Source: Rhyzopertha dominica
Lineage: Eukaryota; Arthropoda; Insecta; Coleoptera; Bostrichidae
Assembly (NCBI GenBank): GCA_025024175.1
Contig: QCXZ01000041.1
Coordinates: 42,279,786-42,343,785 of the forward strand
Reading direction: 5' to 3'
DNA length: 64,000 nucleotides
Shown here: piece after piece, positions 38,901-51,487 of the stretch
Layout of the letters: each line of letters starts with the position of its first letter
How positions within the stretch are numbered: position 1 is the stretch's first letter
Notes under the pieces: generated by a model
Database searches by the model: none
The model's input: the letters and a program-made list of their open reading frames with translations, nothing else
What the model was told of the DNA's origin: nothing
Made by a program: the position numbers and the translations under genes

Positions 38901-41049
38901 GCAATGTTTTCTATGCGAGTTAGCAACGTCATACACAATGTAAAATTAACGGATTATATTTCTCATCATATTCTAACAGAAAATTTATATACCTAATCAA
39001 TTTTAGATTGCTTACTCTTACAACTGTTATTCTTTTCGAATATCACTGTATCCCAAATTTTGTAAATTCCCCCGACTCTCATTTTCTAGCCGCTACGACC
39101 GTTCACATCGATACACAATATTGTACAGAGGGTGGCGATAAAGCAGAGTAAGCTTATGAAGAAATTAAATTCGAGTTAAATATTTGAAAAGATTTGTTCC
39201 ATTGGATCACAAATACTGGACTTTAGAATCTGTTAAATCTGTTTAAGAATGCTTCCCCTCGCTTATACACCAGAGGGGGGGTTTACGAACATAGTTGAGA
39301 AGTTGTCTGAAGTTACAAGCCTTACATCGCAGTAGCTTTGATATTAGAATTTTAAAACAGTTTTCGGTGCTTTTCCTCTATAGTGCCGATTGGGTAGGAA
39401 TTGAAGAATATTAAACGACATGCGGAGAGTTCTAAACATGCTCCTTGATTCAACTGCTAATTTAATGAGATTTTCAAATGAAACACCGTGTATTTTTTAT
39501 CTTATTGGATGAATCATCCAAAACGCTTTTATTCTTATTAAAGACAAACCATTTTTAACTTAAGCATTCAAGGAAATTACATTTCTTTAACTAGCCTTGA
39601 TATTGCTTTGATATTTATCAAGTTAAAGCTTTGTACTTTACAGGACACAACGGCTGTACAGTTTGGTGTAGAAACAAAAACAATACAACCTCAAACAGTT
39701 AAATCAAATAAACAGTAAATAACCTACTACATAAATCTGCTAAATTCAATCAAAAATAACCATGAAAAGCCAACATTTTTTTCTGTTATGTCACAAGTAT
39801 CAATCCTTATAAAAGCAACCTAATACCTAATCAAAATGAATTTTCACTTAATGAAATAACAGATTTTATGATTTACATACTTGGTGCAAGTGACGACAAG
39901 ATTATACAGGGCACATTAATTAGATAGACGGTAACCGATTGAAAATGCATTTGAAAAACTCATTATGCCAAAAATAGTACAAACCAAGAAAATCAATTTT
40001 GTGTTCTTTTTAGTGTACAAGAAAGTCCCTACGTAGCGGGGATTTAGGAATAGGTCGGACTTCTTTTCAGGCAATATAAGGAGAAACCCAAGAATTATAC
40101 GTGAGTAGTCGCAGCAAAAAAAGCGAAGAAATACTAACTTCTTTTTGATATTGTTCTATTTCTCGACCTAGTCACACTGTATAGAACGGTTTTGCTGATA
40201 TACGGAATTTTAATTGTTATTCCTACGAAANTCCTCAATTAATTGGTATGCAGAGCCAAATTAGATGGTCTTTGAATGTATGGGGGTAATTTATGAGGTA
40301 ATTTATGTATGGATTTTTTTAGAAAACCGCTTTTGTAAACTACCTGAAAAATTCCAGTGAGCATCCAACAAAGGATGCGTTTGCTCCTAGATGGTGCCCT
40401 TGCTTACCATGACAGCAGAATTCATAATTACTTGAATACCGTATCTGCACAAGAACGAATAGAAAAGGGCGTCCACCTCGCTCTCCAAACTTGACAAAAA
40501 TATGAGGTATACAGGACGCCGCCAACTATATCTGATTCCATGAAATATAGAATAAGAGTTCCTTTTAGTTAAATCAGTAACGAAACTTTAAGCAACGTAT
40601 CAAGGTCATTTAAGAGAGACTACAGTTGCATAAAAATGCAAGAGGTAATCGTATCCTTTACTTTACAGTTTTTTATTGATCTGATAATGATAAGGTGAAT
40701 AAAAATTTTAGTATAGAACCCGCGCTTGTTAACATAATGCAATACTAATTGTAACAATGTGCCTCGGCTCATTTCTAGTAAAAATGGTAGATATTTGCAT
40801 GATCCATCCATCCAATAAGGTTTAAAAAAAACATGGTGTTTGTTTATTGCTTTGTCATGTATCCTTCTGTTGTATTGTACCAATTATTTTGCGTCTTTCT
40901 GTAGCAAATGTTAAATATTTTTATGAGCATTAATTTATTATGCCGTCCATTAACATTATGAAAGGCATAGCTCTTCAGCTTTTTGCTTTTGTTAGTTCTT
41001 AAGTTATGACTGAATCCAACTTAATGGTCTTGCTAATTAAATTTATGTT
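35936..41049. other. No gene recognised
   Basis: Over 5 kb of AT-rich sequence without a supported gene. A short CA microsatellite lies at about 37167-37184. Frames at 37059-37244, 40340-40525 and 40620-40883 (all minus) show no domain. Confidence 0.45.
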
Positions 41050-41450
41050 TCTTTTGCGCAGTGTTCGTTGCATTTACCACTAAGATAAACTCACTTGTTG
41101 CAATCCACCCTGAAGAAATCCACGGTTGGATTTGGTGTAGATTGTTTGACGTTTCCTCATTTAAAGATTTGTAAGATGAACACAGTTCTCCACTCTTTAA
41201 GTACCTATTAGTTGCTCATTCAATATTTTTTTGTATATGTGATGTGGAACTTTGATTGCTTCTATTTCCGTACTCTTCATCATCTCTGGCGTTAACTTAT
41301 TGGTGCATTTCTTTTTCCAGTTCTCCTGTTGTAATTTTTGAATGACTATCCTCTGTCTACGGGAGTAAATATTTGTTGAAACTTTTCGGCTATATCCTCT
41401 TGGACTCCGCTAGTCATTATAGTGCAAAACACTTTTCCTTTTGTGAGAAG
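41050..41450 (-). pseudogene. LINE reverse-transcriptase fragment
   Basis: Read on the minus strand across frames, it gives a TPEMMKSTEIEAIKVPHHIY segment followed by KEWRTVFILQIFK and GNVKQS. These correspond to the pre-fingers and fingers region of LINE reverse transcriptases (family pattern: W-x3-x-V-P-I-F-K-K-G-x). Upstream is an EKFQQIFTP segment. There are stops throughout, and no RT palm or tail is present. The assignment is by motif order only. Confidence 0.5.
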
Positions 41451-42079
41451 TCTTGTTAAAACATTTTGCCTTCAGATTCCTGTGCTATAAGGACCATAAT
41501 ATGGTTGAACAACCGATTTTTCAAACGATTTTAGGAAGTGGTGTTCGAATGTTCCCTAATTTCTTTCTACTTCATAGTACTTCTTCGTATTATATGTACA
41601 TATATGCTATGTATTATATAACAGTGTTCAGCGCATATATGAGACAATGACGTTATTAAAAGCACAGTCAATGTAGATTTATATCAGTCATCCTAAAGAG
41701 GACACTCGGAAAGAATGCTTTTCTCTCATCCCAGGAGCAAAACTCTGGGAAAAGAAGAAAGGAATCCAAAGAGTACCTCCTGCATCAACCTTTTACACTG
41801 CGAAACTTCCTTCTAAGAAACCAAATGACCTGGTAGCAATAGGCAGTTATAAAATGTACTTATGCAAATAGCTCCAGAAAATAAGTATTATTTGCTACTG
41901 CAGCTTGCGTGTACAACATACTACCCCATTTTCCCACCCCTCGCTTTTGCTAATCCAAACAAAATTAATACTACTTACTTTCAGTGGAAACTGTGTGATA
42001 AACCATTTTTTCGCTTTCGTGCCACTAAACGCTCAACAAAGCATGCCTCTAAAATATAAAACCGGCCGCTGTCACTTTT
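41451..42079. other. No gene recognised
   Basis: Short frames only (41453-41650 and 41862-42087), without domains. The overlapping plus-strand frames at 41862 and 41905 are shadows of each other. Confidence 0.5.
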
Positions 42080-42500
42080 GTTATTGAACGGAACACCTCA
42101 ACACGCGACTCGTTTTACACAGAGGATTAATAATAATTACGGTAACTGCCTAGCGCGAGCCGCTGCTACACCTGCGAACTTCTTGCGATGGTTGCAAGAG
42201 GAACTCGTTAACGCAGCACGCGTACACGACGTCAGCGTTTGAACTGGCGGCAGACGGCGTTTGTTGACGATGACAGAGCGCTGACGTCAGCTCCATCCAC
42301 ACCTACCTGACTGCACTGGACGCGGAAACTGGAATAACGAATGAGGGGGGGGGGACGGAACTGCGCGCCACTGCCATTCCGGAATTCACCCTACGGCTTT
42401 GTTCGGGCAATGGGGTTGATGACGGTGTTGCCCGATGGGCATTAGCATATGAACCAGATTTCAACATCCGGGATACCCTTTGGTGGTCACTTTTCGGTGT
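42080..42500. promoter_or_regulatory. CpG-rich island with CRE palindrome, candidate promoter
   Basis: About 420 bp strongly enriched in GC and CpG compared with the window. It contains a perfect cAMP-response-element palindrome TGACGTCA at 42282-42289, a second ACGTCA half site at 42229-42234, and a run of ten Gs at 42345-42354. There is no long coding frame; the minus-strand frame 42303-42539 is Ser/Arg/Val-rich and may be chance. The direction of any transcription is unknown. Confidence 0.4.
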
Positions 42501-43716
42501 CCATCGTCCATGGTCGAAGAAATTAAAAGATGTGATCAATATTTGAGTTGTTGATTTACTGTTCTTCGTTATTCCACATTCTAGTCTTCATTCTGCTCTC
42601 GGATTTCGGGTGTCCTACATCAATACTTCGTCTTTTCTGAAAAAGACATCTACTCGAATGGCTCTAAAAGTCTTCGTTCAAATAAGAAACGCAAGAGTAA
42701 AAACGATATCTGGACTAAGAGTATAAAGCAGATATAGTCTGTTCCCTCACTATCGCCGAAATTATTGGATATTTCAGTCTTTGCCTGTGTTGTACGGTAA
42801 TCTTAGGTTTGTCAATGCAATGAAGGCAAACTACGAAACAACGTGCCGCATTACTATCATATTGTCAATATTCTATGTAGGAGTACAAAGCACAGTTTGC
42901 GATAGAAGAAAAAATAATAATTTGTATTATTAATTTATTGCCTCCTAAAGAACAATCACAAATAAAATAAACTTTCATATTAAGAAGAAAAGAATTAAAA
43001 ACATATGACGTATAATCAGAGACAACCTTAAAATCAGAGTAGACCCTTATAGAATACACTTGCTATCGTTTATCACCTCACTTGTTTAAAAAGAAATAGG
43101 TACTTATTCGCAAAAAACACATTCAAAAGACCAACTGAAAAGATATTGAGGTAGAATCGGAGAGGTCTCTTTGAGTAGAATTAGGGCTTCTGCATGATAC
43201 ACTTTTTAAAGAGTAGGTATACTACATATACAGGAACCCTTATACAATACATTTAATATTAATAATGTCACTTATTAGTACAAGGTGTCGAATGGTGAAA
43301 CTTGGATAAGAATTTTAATCTTTTACATTTACAAGAGTTGGTGGTGCATTTTTGGTAATTAACATATTTGAAACCTTTGCCCTCCAATCCTCCAAATGAA
43401 GAACTGTGGCCGCTGGCGACAAGTTTCAACCGCCCGCAATCACAATATCAGCTTATTTCGGAGTTTGCCTGCTAAATATTTGGCAAACCTAAGATTGTCG
43501 TACCATAGTGTAGGCAATGTCCGAAATATACAATAATTTAGGAGTTTGCCCAAAGTAGGCCTCCAATGCGGACTTTGCCTACGCAAACCTAGGTATAACT
43601 GCATAACGTACTTTACACGTAACACTGACATTAGCAACACATATCTAGTTCCATTTCAGTGTTGGTAACAGTCTAGTTACATCCACAGTAGATGAAGTGC
43701 AAGATATCTAAACAGT
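42501..43716. other. No gene recognised
   Basis: AT-rich sequence with two short minus-strand frames (42865-43059 and 43440-43640) lacking domains. Confidence 0.5.
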
Positions 43717-44940
43717 TTATAATAATAATAATAACCTTTATTGGGCTTGGATTTGCATAAAATTACACTCGGCATAAAAAAGTGAATTCCACCAAAGAAT
43801 AGAAAGGATTCAGAATTGGCAAAACTTTTACGCTAGATTTGAATTTATTGATATCAAGGTTTTTAATGTTGTCAGGCAATTTATTGTAAAAATTAATACC
43901 GTTAGAGTTTATGTTATTTCTCGTTCTGTAAAGTCTTAAAAACTTTGCTTGTATTAAGTGTCGATTTCTGGTGGCGTAAATATAATTGCCCTATTGATAA
44001 CAATTCGAATTACAATGCATAAATAAAAGGCACTGCAAATATAAGTATATTGAACGGTTACAATTTTAAGCGTCTTAAAAAATTCACGCCAATCATCACT
44101 GAAATGAATTCCAGCAATGCATGATTCTCATGCTTTTTTGTATGAGGAGAATGACCCCATGCAAATATTGCATATGATATTTGACTATGTACTTATTAAA
44201 GCATGATAAGCAGTAATTAGTGTTTGGTTAGAAACACATAAAGTTAACTAAGGAAGCATTAATCATTTTGTTGAAAGTTTACATACTAAATCATCAATAT
44301 GAGTTTCCCATGTCATAGTAGAGTCAAGTAATCGTATAGGTTATGTGATAATTATAATGAACTCCTTCAATTGTTGCAAATATGATATTTTGTGTTTTAC
44401 TATGATTAATCGCTAAACTTTTTTAGTAAACCAATCCATTACTTTCAGTTGATCTCTACGCAATTTGGCCTCAAGGGCTTCTAGAAAAAGATCCGCGTGA
44501 TATGATATAGTATCATCTGCAAAAAATATAAAGTTGGCAGGCGAGACTGACGTGGGCAAATCATTAATAAATATGACAAAAAGATTTCGACAAAAAACTG
44601 ATCCTGGGGCCACCCCGTTGATTAATATTTTTTCTGGAAGACATGGTCTGGTGGATGACTATATACTCCTCCCTATCCCTATAATACTTCTACAACTAAA
44701 CAAATATTGCTTCAGTTTGTCTAATAATGTTGTATGTGATAGGTAAACAGTCAAATGTTTTTGACAGGTCTAAGTAGGTGACATAAGTAAAATATCTGGA
44801 TTCAAAACCTTCAAGAACTTTCTGACCGAGAGCATTAATTGCAAACGTGGTAGAATGATTGCTTCTAAACCCACACTGATCTTTTGTATTCGTCTGTTTG
44901 TTTTTTTAAATAGTTTACAGTCTTTAATTCAAGCATACTG
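43717..44940 (-). pseudogene. LINE 3' part (Jockey/CR1-type RT, palm to tail)
   Basis: A 5'-truncated non-LTR element on the minus strand. From high to low coordinate it reads: DQCGFRSNHSTT (about 44890), YVTYLDLSKTFDCL (about 44780), a degenerate PGSVFCRNLFVIFINDLP (44613-44550), the FADDT catalytic box (about 44510-44524) with both Asp intact, a KVMDWF segment, then the C-terminal region with GINFYNKLPDNIKN (about 43870). The 3' end has a polyadenylation signal AATAAA (43736-43741 complement) and a short TTA-repeat tail (43717-43733), as in many insect LINEs. Frameshifts and stops make it inactive. The spacing between domains is preserved, so decay is by point mutation and small indels. Confidence 0.82.
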
Positions 44941-44979
44941 TAATATACTTGGGCATGTTACAGTTTTGCTGGTGGCTTC

Positions 44980-45225
44980 TGTAGTATATTGTAATTGCAT
45001 ATTACCCCCATAGTAAAAATAAACAGAAAATCACACTACTTTTAATACACGTTTAGTGTCAATCGTTGACAGCGCATAGGCAGGAAATGGTTGTGTGAAT
45101 ACTGAGGTGGCGACGAGGAAAATTATTGCTATTCGATAGGTTTGCATGAGATGTGGTATACGAGGGCATATTTGGCAGTACAACCATAATTGTATAGATA
45201 AGTTAGGCCATACAAAAGAAAACGG
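44980..45225 (+). mobile_element. Ty3/gypsy relic: LTR, primer site and Gag knuckle fragment
   Basis: A segment beginning TGTAGTATATTG (44980) resembles the LTR start of the intact gypsy at 51488. It contains an AATAAA signal near 45018. It is followed by TGGCGACGAGG (45108-45118), identical to the primer-binding site of that element. Soon after, the plus frame gives a CMRCGIRGH segment (about 45145), a damaged CCHC zinc knuckle. Most of gag-pol is deleted. It is an old relative of the intact element. Confidence 0.55.
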
Positions 45226-46025
45226 ATGAGGACATGAGATAGGATATAGATTTATAATATCCTTTCGGTAATCATGCTCTAACCGGTACTGGCCTTATGC
45301 GAGAGTATACACACAAAATTGGTAATAAAGAAGTTGACTAAGGAGTAAAACGATTTGTTTCACAGGCAAGTTATTTAAAACTGAAAATGGCCACTATACC
45401 GGGCCTAGTACATTAAAAAAAATCTCGTCTTTTAAACTATTTAGAGGTTTTTATTGTAATATAAATTGCAATACAAATTTATTCTTTGAATTTGACGTAT
45501 CTGAGATTAAAAGTATTGATATTAGGGGAAAACACAAGTCTGTATGGATTTCTAAACAAGAACTGTAAAGCTTTAGTGTTCTTTTAGTAATTCTGCTTAG
45601 CTTTTGGGAAAATACCTATTGATCTTGCCACGCTTTTTTTATATACGCAAACGAAATTATAAACAAAAGACAAAAAAAAATTACCCCGTTGAGTTCGAGC
45701 AACACACGATCTAATTTAATGAGCGTGACAAAAGAAAGAAAAGATTCACGCAAACCCGGCTAAGGGCTGGGTCAAATTAAAGAAAAGCTATTAAATGGGC
45801 GCCAGAGTCCTTTAGCCCTAGAACATAAAATATGAGGTGATTTCCAGCGGACTCTACCGGAAAACAGGCGGGTGTGCTGAACTCGGAATAGTTAACACCA
45901 AATAAGCAGAAGAAAAAAAAATAAGTAAGTAATAATAATAATAATAATAAGTAAGTAAGTATATATACACTATATTGAGAAAAAAAAACCAAACGCAATC
46001 GTTACAAGTGAAAGGGAACGACAAA
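45226..46025. repeat. No gene; AATA/AAGT microsatellite at about 45929-45960
   Basis: The segment holds a compound (TAA)n and (AAGT)n microsatellite near 45929-45960. Two overlapping minus-strand frames there are translations of the microsatellite and are not genes. Confidence 0.6.
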
Positions 46026-46154
46026 CAATTAAGGCCTCGGAGGCTTAAGGTAAGTATTAAAAANGCAATACTACGGAGCAATTTACAAACTAATTATTAT
46101 AGTGAAACGCAACAATCAATTAAGGCCTAAAAGGCTAAAGGTAAGTATTAAAAA
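46026..46154 (+). repeat. Imperfect direct repeat, about 91-bp period, each with a GTAAGT
   Basis: Copies at 46026-46063 and 46117-46154 share CAATTAAGGCC, GGCT and AAAGGTAAGTATTAAAAA, or close variants. Each ends in a consensus 5' splice site AAG-GTAAGT. The resemblance extends weakly upstream (GTGAAA, CAACAA). It may be duplicated exon ends or a retroelement tail. Confidence 0.6.
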
Positions 46155-46228
46155 AAAAGCTAAACGCCAAACTTATATTGCGAACGCGATTAAAAAGTAA
46201 TAATCAAGGGAGGGCAATCGTAGCTACA

Positions 46229-46239
46229 TGCGCATGCGC
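46229..46239. promoter_or_regulatory. NRF-1 (Ewg)-type palindrome
   Basis: TGCGCATGCGC is a perfect match to the conserved NRF-1 recognition palindrome, recognised in insects by the Erect-wing family. It sits in a locally CpG-rich patch (46225-46255), 23 bp before an ATG that is followed by a consensus splice donor. Confidence 0.45.
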
Positions 46240-46261
46240 GACGCACCCGGGAACACACAAT

Positions 46262-46288
46262 ATGAAGCGGCAACAACAAACAAATCCG
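46262..46288 (+). CDS. Possible first coding exon of an unknown gene
   Basis: ATG at 46262 opens nine codons (MKRQQQTNP) that end exactly at a consensus 5' splice site GTAAGT (46289-46294, phase 0). The NRF-1 palindrome at 46229-46239 lies just upstream. This looks like a short first coding exon behind a CpG promoter, but I could not identify the downstream exon with confidence. An open plus-strand stretch without ATG at about 46375-46620 (Pro/Tyr-rich) might be one. The frame is too short to prove coding; an RNA read across 46288 would decide. Confidence 0.25.
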
Positions 46289-46294
46289 GTAAGT

Positions 46295-49200
46295 TTGGAG
46301 CTTTTACAATAGAAACTTTAACTTTCAATTTAATAGATAAATGATTTGTAAAATAATGCAAATAAAGTTTCTGGCCTGTATGTGGTGGTCCTTTTATCTG
46401 GAAATATCGCCCTTCAGCGCCTGTTGTTAGTGGCGGTGGTCCCTATCTGCCGCCGATGTACCCGGTACCCTTATACTTGTTACGCCCCTGGATAAACGTC
46501 GTTTCGCCGTGGAAATTCACGTTCAAAATAACAGCTGCCTGCCCGTCCACAAACGCCTGGCACTCGCATACGAGGAAAAGATTTCCCCCAACNAAAAAAA
46601 AGCCTACGAACGCATGAACTAATTTAGCAACAATGTTTACTATCAAAATAATTCAGAAGTTACCTTGTTGTTGTGTGGCTTTGAAGTAGAGCGTGTGATA
46701 AATGTTTCAAAAGCCGACAAACGTCGATCAGTGGCTTTGTGCTGTATCAACAAACACACACTGCCCACAAATAAGCAAATTTACAACACCAAAATCCCGA
46801 CTTTGCAGAAAATGCGTTAAAACAATCGCAATACTAATGATAATTGTAATTGCAAACACTGTATCATACGCTATTCTATTCTGAATGTGAATCTGCAAAC
46901 ATATGCTGGTGCCAGACAAAAAGGAGATACCAGCAAAAACGCTATCAGGCTCACAAAAAGGCATTCCACGGTGAGGCGACCCATCCGAAATAATAAAATT
47001 AGAATTAGACTGCAGTATAGGTGACCACTATTGCAATATAGCTTTATTATAAACTTGAAACTGTTACAATCTTATTTTACAGTGGAATGCAAATACCACG
47101 GCGTAAAAAGAGTAGGCGAAACCTAACTTTAAGGGTCCGGTATCCAAGAATTACCAACGTTTATACAGCTCACCTACTGATCATAAAGTTATTATTAATT
47201 AAATATAGCATGTGGAGAAGCAAGCGAAGTTGTAGAGTAGACAGATTGTTGAATCAAACAGAGAATGTGCGACCGGAACGAGACTTCGATTCTTGTTCCA
47301 GATAAAATATTTTTGACATGGACATGCGCGTTATACCGCACTTTAGAGGTAACTTTGTGAAAACGCTTATAAGTCATCTAGCGGTAGCTCTACGAACTGC
47401 TATGTAAGTTGGTACGGTCTGTAAGTACAGATACCTACATTGCCNACTGCCCGGTCATTTTGTGAANATCGGNGTGCATCATCTGTCCGTGGTTTTAGGA
47501 ACTAAACGTGCTGCGATCGAAAGCAGAGGANAATCCCAGCAAAAATTCAATGAAATAAAATTACTTNGAATGAATGATCTTTATCATGCTTTAACTCATG
47601 TGCNACATATTTAAGATACACGTGTCTATTAAAAAAAGAAAGCGGGACAAAAAAAATCNTGCACGATCCTTCCACAGATACGTTACCGCAGTCTATGACA
47701 AAAACGATTTAAATTTTGCAAACTCCAAGACCTTCTCGAATAGCGATGAATGAATAAGAACAATACAAATTAATTAGCATAATCTGGAAGTTGCTGTGTT
47801 TCCTAGAAAGAGCTTTACTGGCAACCCCGCACCGCGGATCTGTTGGAATCCACCCTCGCCATTGTATGAGGGATTAGGGTTGTTACACAAGTGCCGATAT
47901 TATACTTTGTGTGCGTCATACTGTCTGGGGCTTTTCAACATAAAACGCGTTCTCGGAAACTGTATTGTTACTGGCATGATAAAACCTTCCCTGAATAATA
48001 ATTGTTCCGAGGAAATTAGAGGAAATTACCAGCAAATTGAGCACGTAAAAAGAAATAGGCGTTGCAATATCGCTAGGTGTACGGCTTGTGGGCAATTCGT
48101 TCTTTATCGTGCTTTAAATCGTATTCGTGATAAATGAAGTCACCCCAGGTTAGGTTTATTTTAAAAGGGGCGATTCAATTTGCCACGGATTAGGGCTCAC
48201 CTGTGCAGGACAATCAATTATGCCAAGCTGGCAGAGAAGATATAATTAGCAACGGTGCAGTAAGTGGCACGTGGCCTTTAATATTCAGTTTACCAATAAA
48301 AGCAGTTTAGGTACTATTTGAAATCCCACAAAAAAATAAGTAAACACCGAAATTAGTAGCAAAATGAGGTGTACCTATTAGTTACTGCCGCAAACAATTT
48401 TCTTTATAACTTCTTTAGAAACTGACGCATAACATTTCAATAACTTATGTAAAAAAACCATTTAATTGGCGCGTAATAATTAAATTTGAAACACTTAGAT
48501 AACTGTAAGAATTACAGTTCTTTTATCTAATGGTTCTTCATAAATTAATATAAGTAACTAGATAATATCAAATCAGTTTGGAGTACAACGGACGACGGCT
48601 ACCATTTCCATTTTGCTGATTGTAGAAGCTACTAGATCTATATTTTAAATTAAAGTTGCTAATAACAACATGTTTAACATTCGATAGCAACGTCAGCTAT
48701 TCAGTACAGTGTAAAATTGAAGTATTTAATATTGCAGGTACTGAGGCAAATATTGGAAAAGACAAAATCAAGCATTTTTAATCAGTATCGAAAAAGCATG
48801 TGAAGTCGCATTACCTTTCATTTTTGACAGTTATCGAATCTTATGTATTTTTTAGGATAAGACTATGTCTTTTGTAGTTATTTTACAATGTCTTGGGTGT
48901 TAATTCCACTTTGAAACTTCAGGACTGATTATAAGCAATATTCTCTCAAAAAACATTATCGTCGAAATTAGGACATACGACAAATGACGTCAGCTGACTA
49001 AGCAACCGCAAGAAGCTATTTTAGGCGGGAACATTTTCGTTTTTGAAAACTACAACAAACAATATTTCCAAATTATATCAATATGCATTTAGGGCTATAT
49101 TCACTTGTCACTCAAAATACGCAAGTGGGCTCGTGTAGAGCCTCACTTAATAACAACCTGATACTGCCAATGGATTTATGTGGTGACATATAATGTGTAA

Positions 49201-50811
49201 TATTGGTTTAATATCTGTATATTTTTAACTCGTTATCAAAAATAAAGTTCATACTTTATTAAATGCGACGGACGCATTTTGGCGATTACAATGCTGAAGA
49301 AATGAAAATATTTCTAAAAGTAAAATAAAGAAAGATGAGCATATTAAATTAGGTATGGAACAAAAACTCATTTTAGATTCCCTGAAGCCGTTACCTAATA
49401 GGAGAACGGTGTATATATTGTTGATATAAGGCTGTAGACATGTAATCAGCAGTTTTTGAAAAAATTTAAAGAACTGTAAATTTCAATGACATCTTGGTCT
49501 TTTGAGTTAAACGCGTCCGCTTTGAAAATAGTGTTTCGTCCCCTATTGTAAGGGACATTATCAGAACAGAATATGGAATATGGCACAAGCAAGAACCACG
49601 TCAGAGCTCAACCAAAGGCTAAAGGAGCCTTTGGAAGTCTTTGAACGCACAGTCTTTGCATCAAGTTTGTGGCATATTGATTCTTCAGAACGAAGCACTC
49701 TCTGGTTTTTGAAAAGTGCCTTAAGCCTTCTTGAAACATAAACTAATTTTACGTATATGTATTTTATGAAGAAGTAGGCATCTAAAACAACATACCTATT
49801 ATATGGGGATTCCAAATTTTCATAGAAGCTTAGCAGTAGTAATTGAGATACTTTTGTTTCTACCTCCTTATTAATGGTTTTAAACACCACAAGCACACCG
49901 CGCGTAATTTATATGTGGTAGCCTTAAATCTTTAAAATAAACAAAAATACTATAATACTAATAATATATAATAATACATCAAGAGTGTGAAAGATTTAAT
50001 TATGCAGTGTGCTGCGTACATAAGTGGTAAAACCTTGAGAAAAAACACAACATATTATTTTTATTATTCATAGTTTGGTTATGAACCACGGCATCTCACT
50101 GTTTCAGGAGGTATTACCACAAAACATTTTCAGAATAAAGACAATTAATCTTTTTCGTTACCTAGAATATACTGGCATTGTAAATATATGAAAGGTATAT
50201 CAATGAAGTTTTCCTTTTTTACAATTTTTCCACACACTGAGATCCAAGCAAACAAAAATGCCTCAAATATAAACGTTTATGATTAGTCTCTAGATCTATC
50301 TAGATATATAAAAAAATGACTTTCCGATTAAATAAAACAATTGGAAAAATAATATTTTTGATAAGGCTTTTTAAATCATCAAAGTAAATTTTATCACCGA
50401 CATTCTGTTTTGTCCGCATGTCACATCCGTTAATGTTTATGAAGCTATCTCTCCCCGAAACAGTAATCATTGAATTTAACGATTTGCATATCGAAGCTCA
50501 ATTTTTTTATCATATTTCTAATTGACGGATTATAGACAGCTAACACCAATAGTCAGTGTAGTAGGCAAATGATTACACCGTTTCGATCAATACAGAATCA
50601 TCATAGTTCTTAGCAAACTGATGGAGCTCAAAATACAACATATGTAAACGGTTAATGTTAATGTATCTCTGGCAATAATTTAACTTTAAGCTCTCGGTTG
50701 ACAGTGGATTCTATCGGGAGATGACTCTCGCATATCCAGAGTATTGAACTGAAGTTTGGAAATTAATTGGTGACTGGCATGTGAAGAATGTGTCTAATAA
50801 CTTGTTCTCTG
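46295..50811. other. No gene recognised
   Basis: Frames at 46443-46646 (minus), 46702-46884 (plus, hydrophobic C-terminus), 47796-48137 (plus, begins at GTG, no ATG) and 49561-49896 (minus) have no domain I recognise. Several N bases occur at 47440-47660. Confidence 0.4.
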
Positions 50812-50830
50812 TAGTGCTGTCAATGGTTAC

Positions 50831-51035
50831 GGTTAACCGGTTAGGATATTGTAATATAAACCGAAATAAGCAACCCTGGAGTAACCGGTTAAAGTTTAAC
50901 CGGTTATAAACCGGCTAAAAATTAATCGGTCATGAACCGGTTAAAATTGACCGGTCACGAACCGGTTAAAAATTGACCTGTTACGATCGGTTAAAATTAA
51001 CCAGTTATGAACCGGTTAATAACTAACCGGTTATG
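50831..51035 (+). repeat. Degenerate roughly 25-bp tandem array with AACCGGTT cores
   Basis: Seven perfect AACCGGTT palindromes lie between 50835 and 51040, spaced about 10-60 bp apart and mixed with one- and two-mismatch variants. Five more occur at 51472-51479 and between 55870 and 55980. The palindrome is the core site of Grainyhead/CP2 transcription factors. Confidence 0.8.
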
Positions 51036-51482
51036 AAACCTGCTCAAAAATAACTAAATAAATTAGAAATGCAGACTCCAGAATGCGCGGAATAACACGT
51101 GCAGACTTGAAAATTACCACGTGCCCTAAACACGCCTTAGCGAAAATGGCAGAACGCGTACTCCTACAGCCGAATACCTTAAAAAATAATAAACAAAAAT
51201 TTGAACGTTAAATCACATTAAAGGTTGCTATGTTTAATAAATTAACATTTTAAAATTGCTTAACAATTACGTACGTCCCGAGTTAAGTTCATCGCGTTAG
51301 GTTAAACGCAAAACGGTTATAATAGAGGGTTTTCTTATTTCCGTGTAAACAGGTTTTTCCCAAACGCTTAAATAATTAGTATTTTATATGATATAGTATA
51401 GAATATATATTAGCCGACTAAGGGGAAGACTGATAAACCGGTGAACTGGAACTGGTTAACCGGTCAATTTAAACCGGTTAAC

Positions 51483-51487
51483 AGTCT
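51483..51487. other. Gypsy 5-bp target duplication, left
   Basis: AGTCT immediately before the left LTR matches AGTCT at 55857-55861 after the right LTR. Five base pairs is usual for Ty3/gypsy integrase. Confidence 0.95.

Noticed and set aside
45777..46081. Minus-strand frames rich in Leu and Tyr
   Set aside because: Translations of an AATA/AAGT microsatellite.
46702..46884. 60-codon frame with hydrophobic C-terminus
   Set aside because: The opposite strand is open too over the same bases, and there is no homology or promoter; kept only as a weak possibility.
47796..48137. 113-codon plus-strand frame
   Set aside because: It starts at GTG and has no ATG near its beginning; no domain recognised.
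50831..51035. CRISPR-like array of regularly spaced repeats
   Set aside because: The repeats are palindromic 8-mers with irregular 10-60 bp spacing in a eukaryotic transposon; there are no unique spacers and no cas genes.
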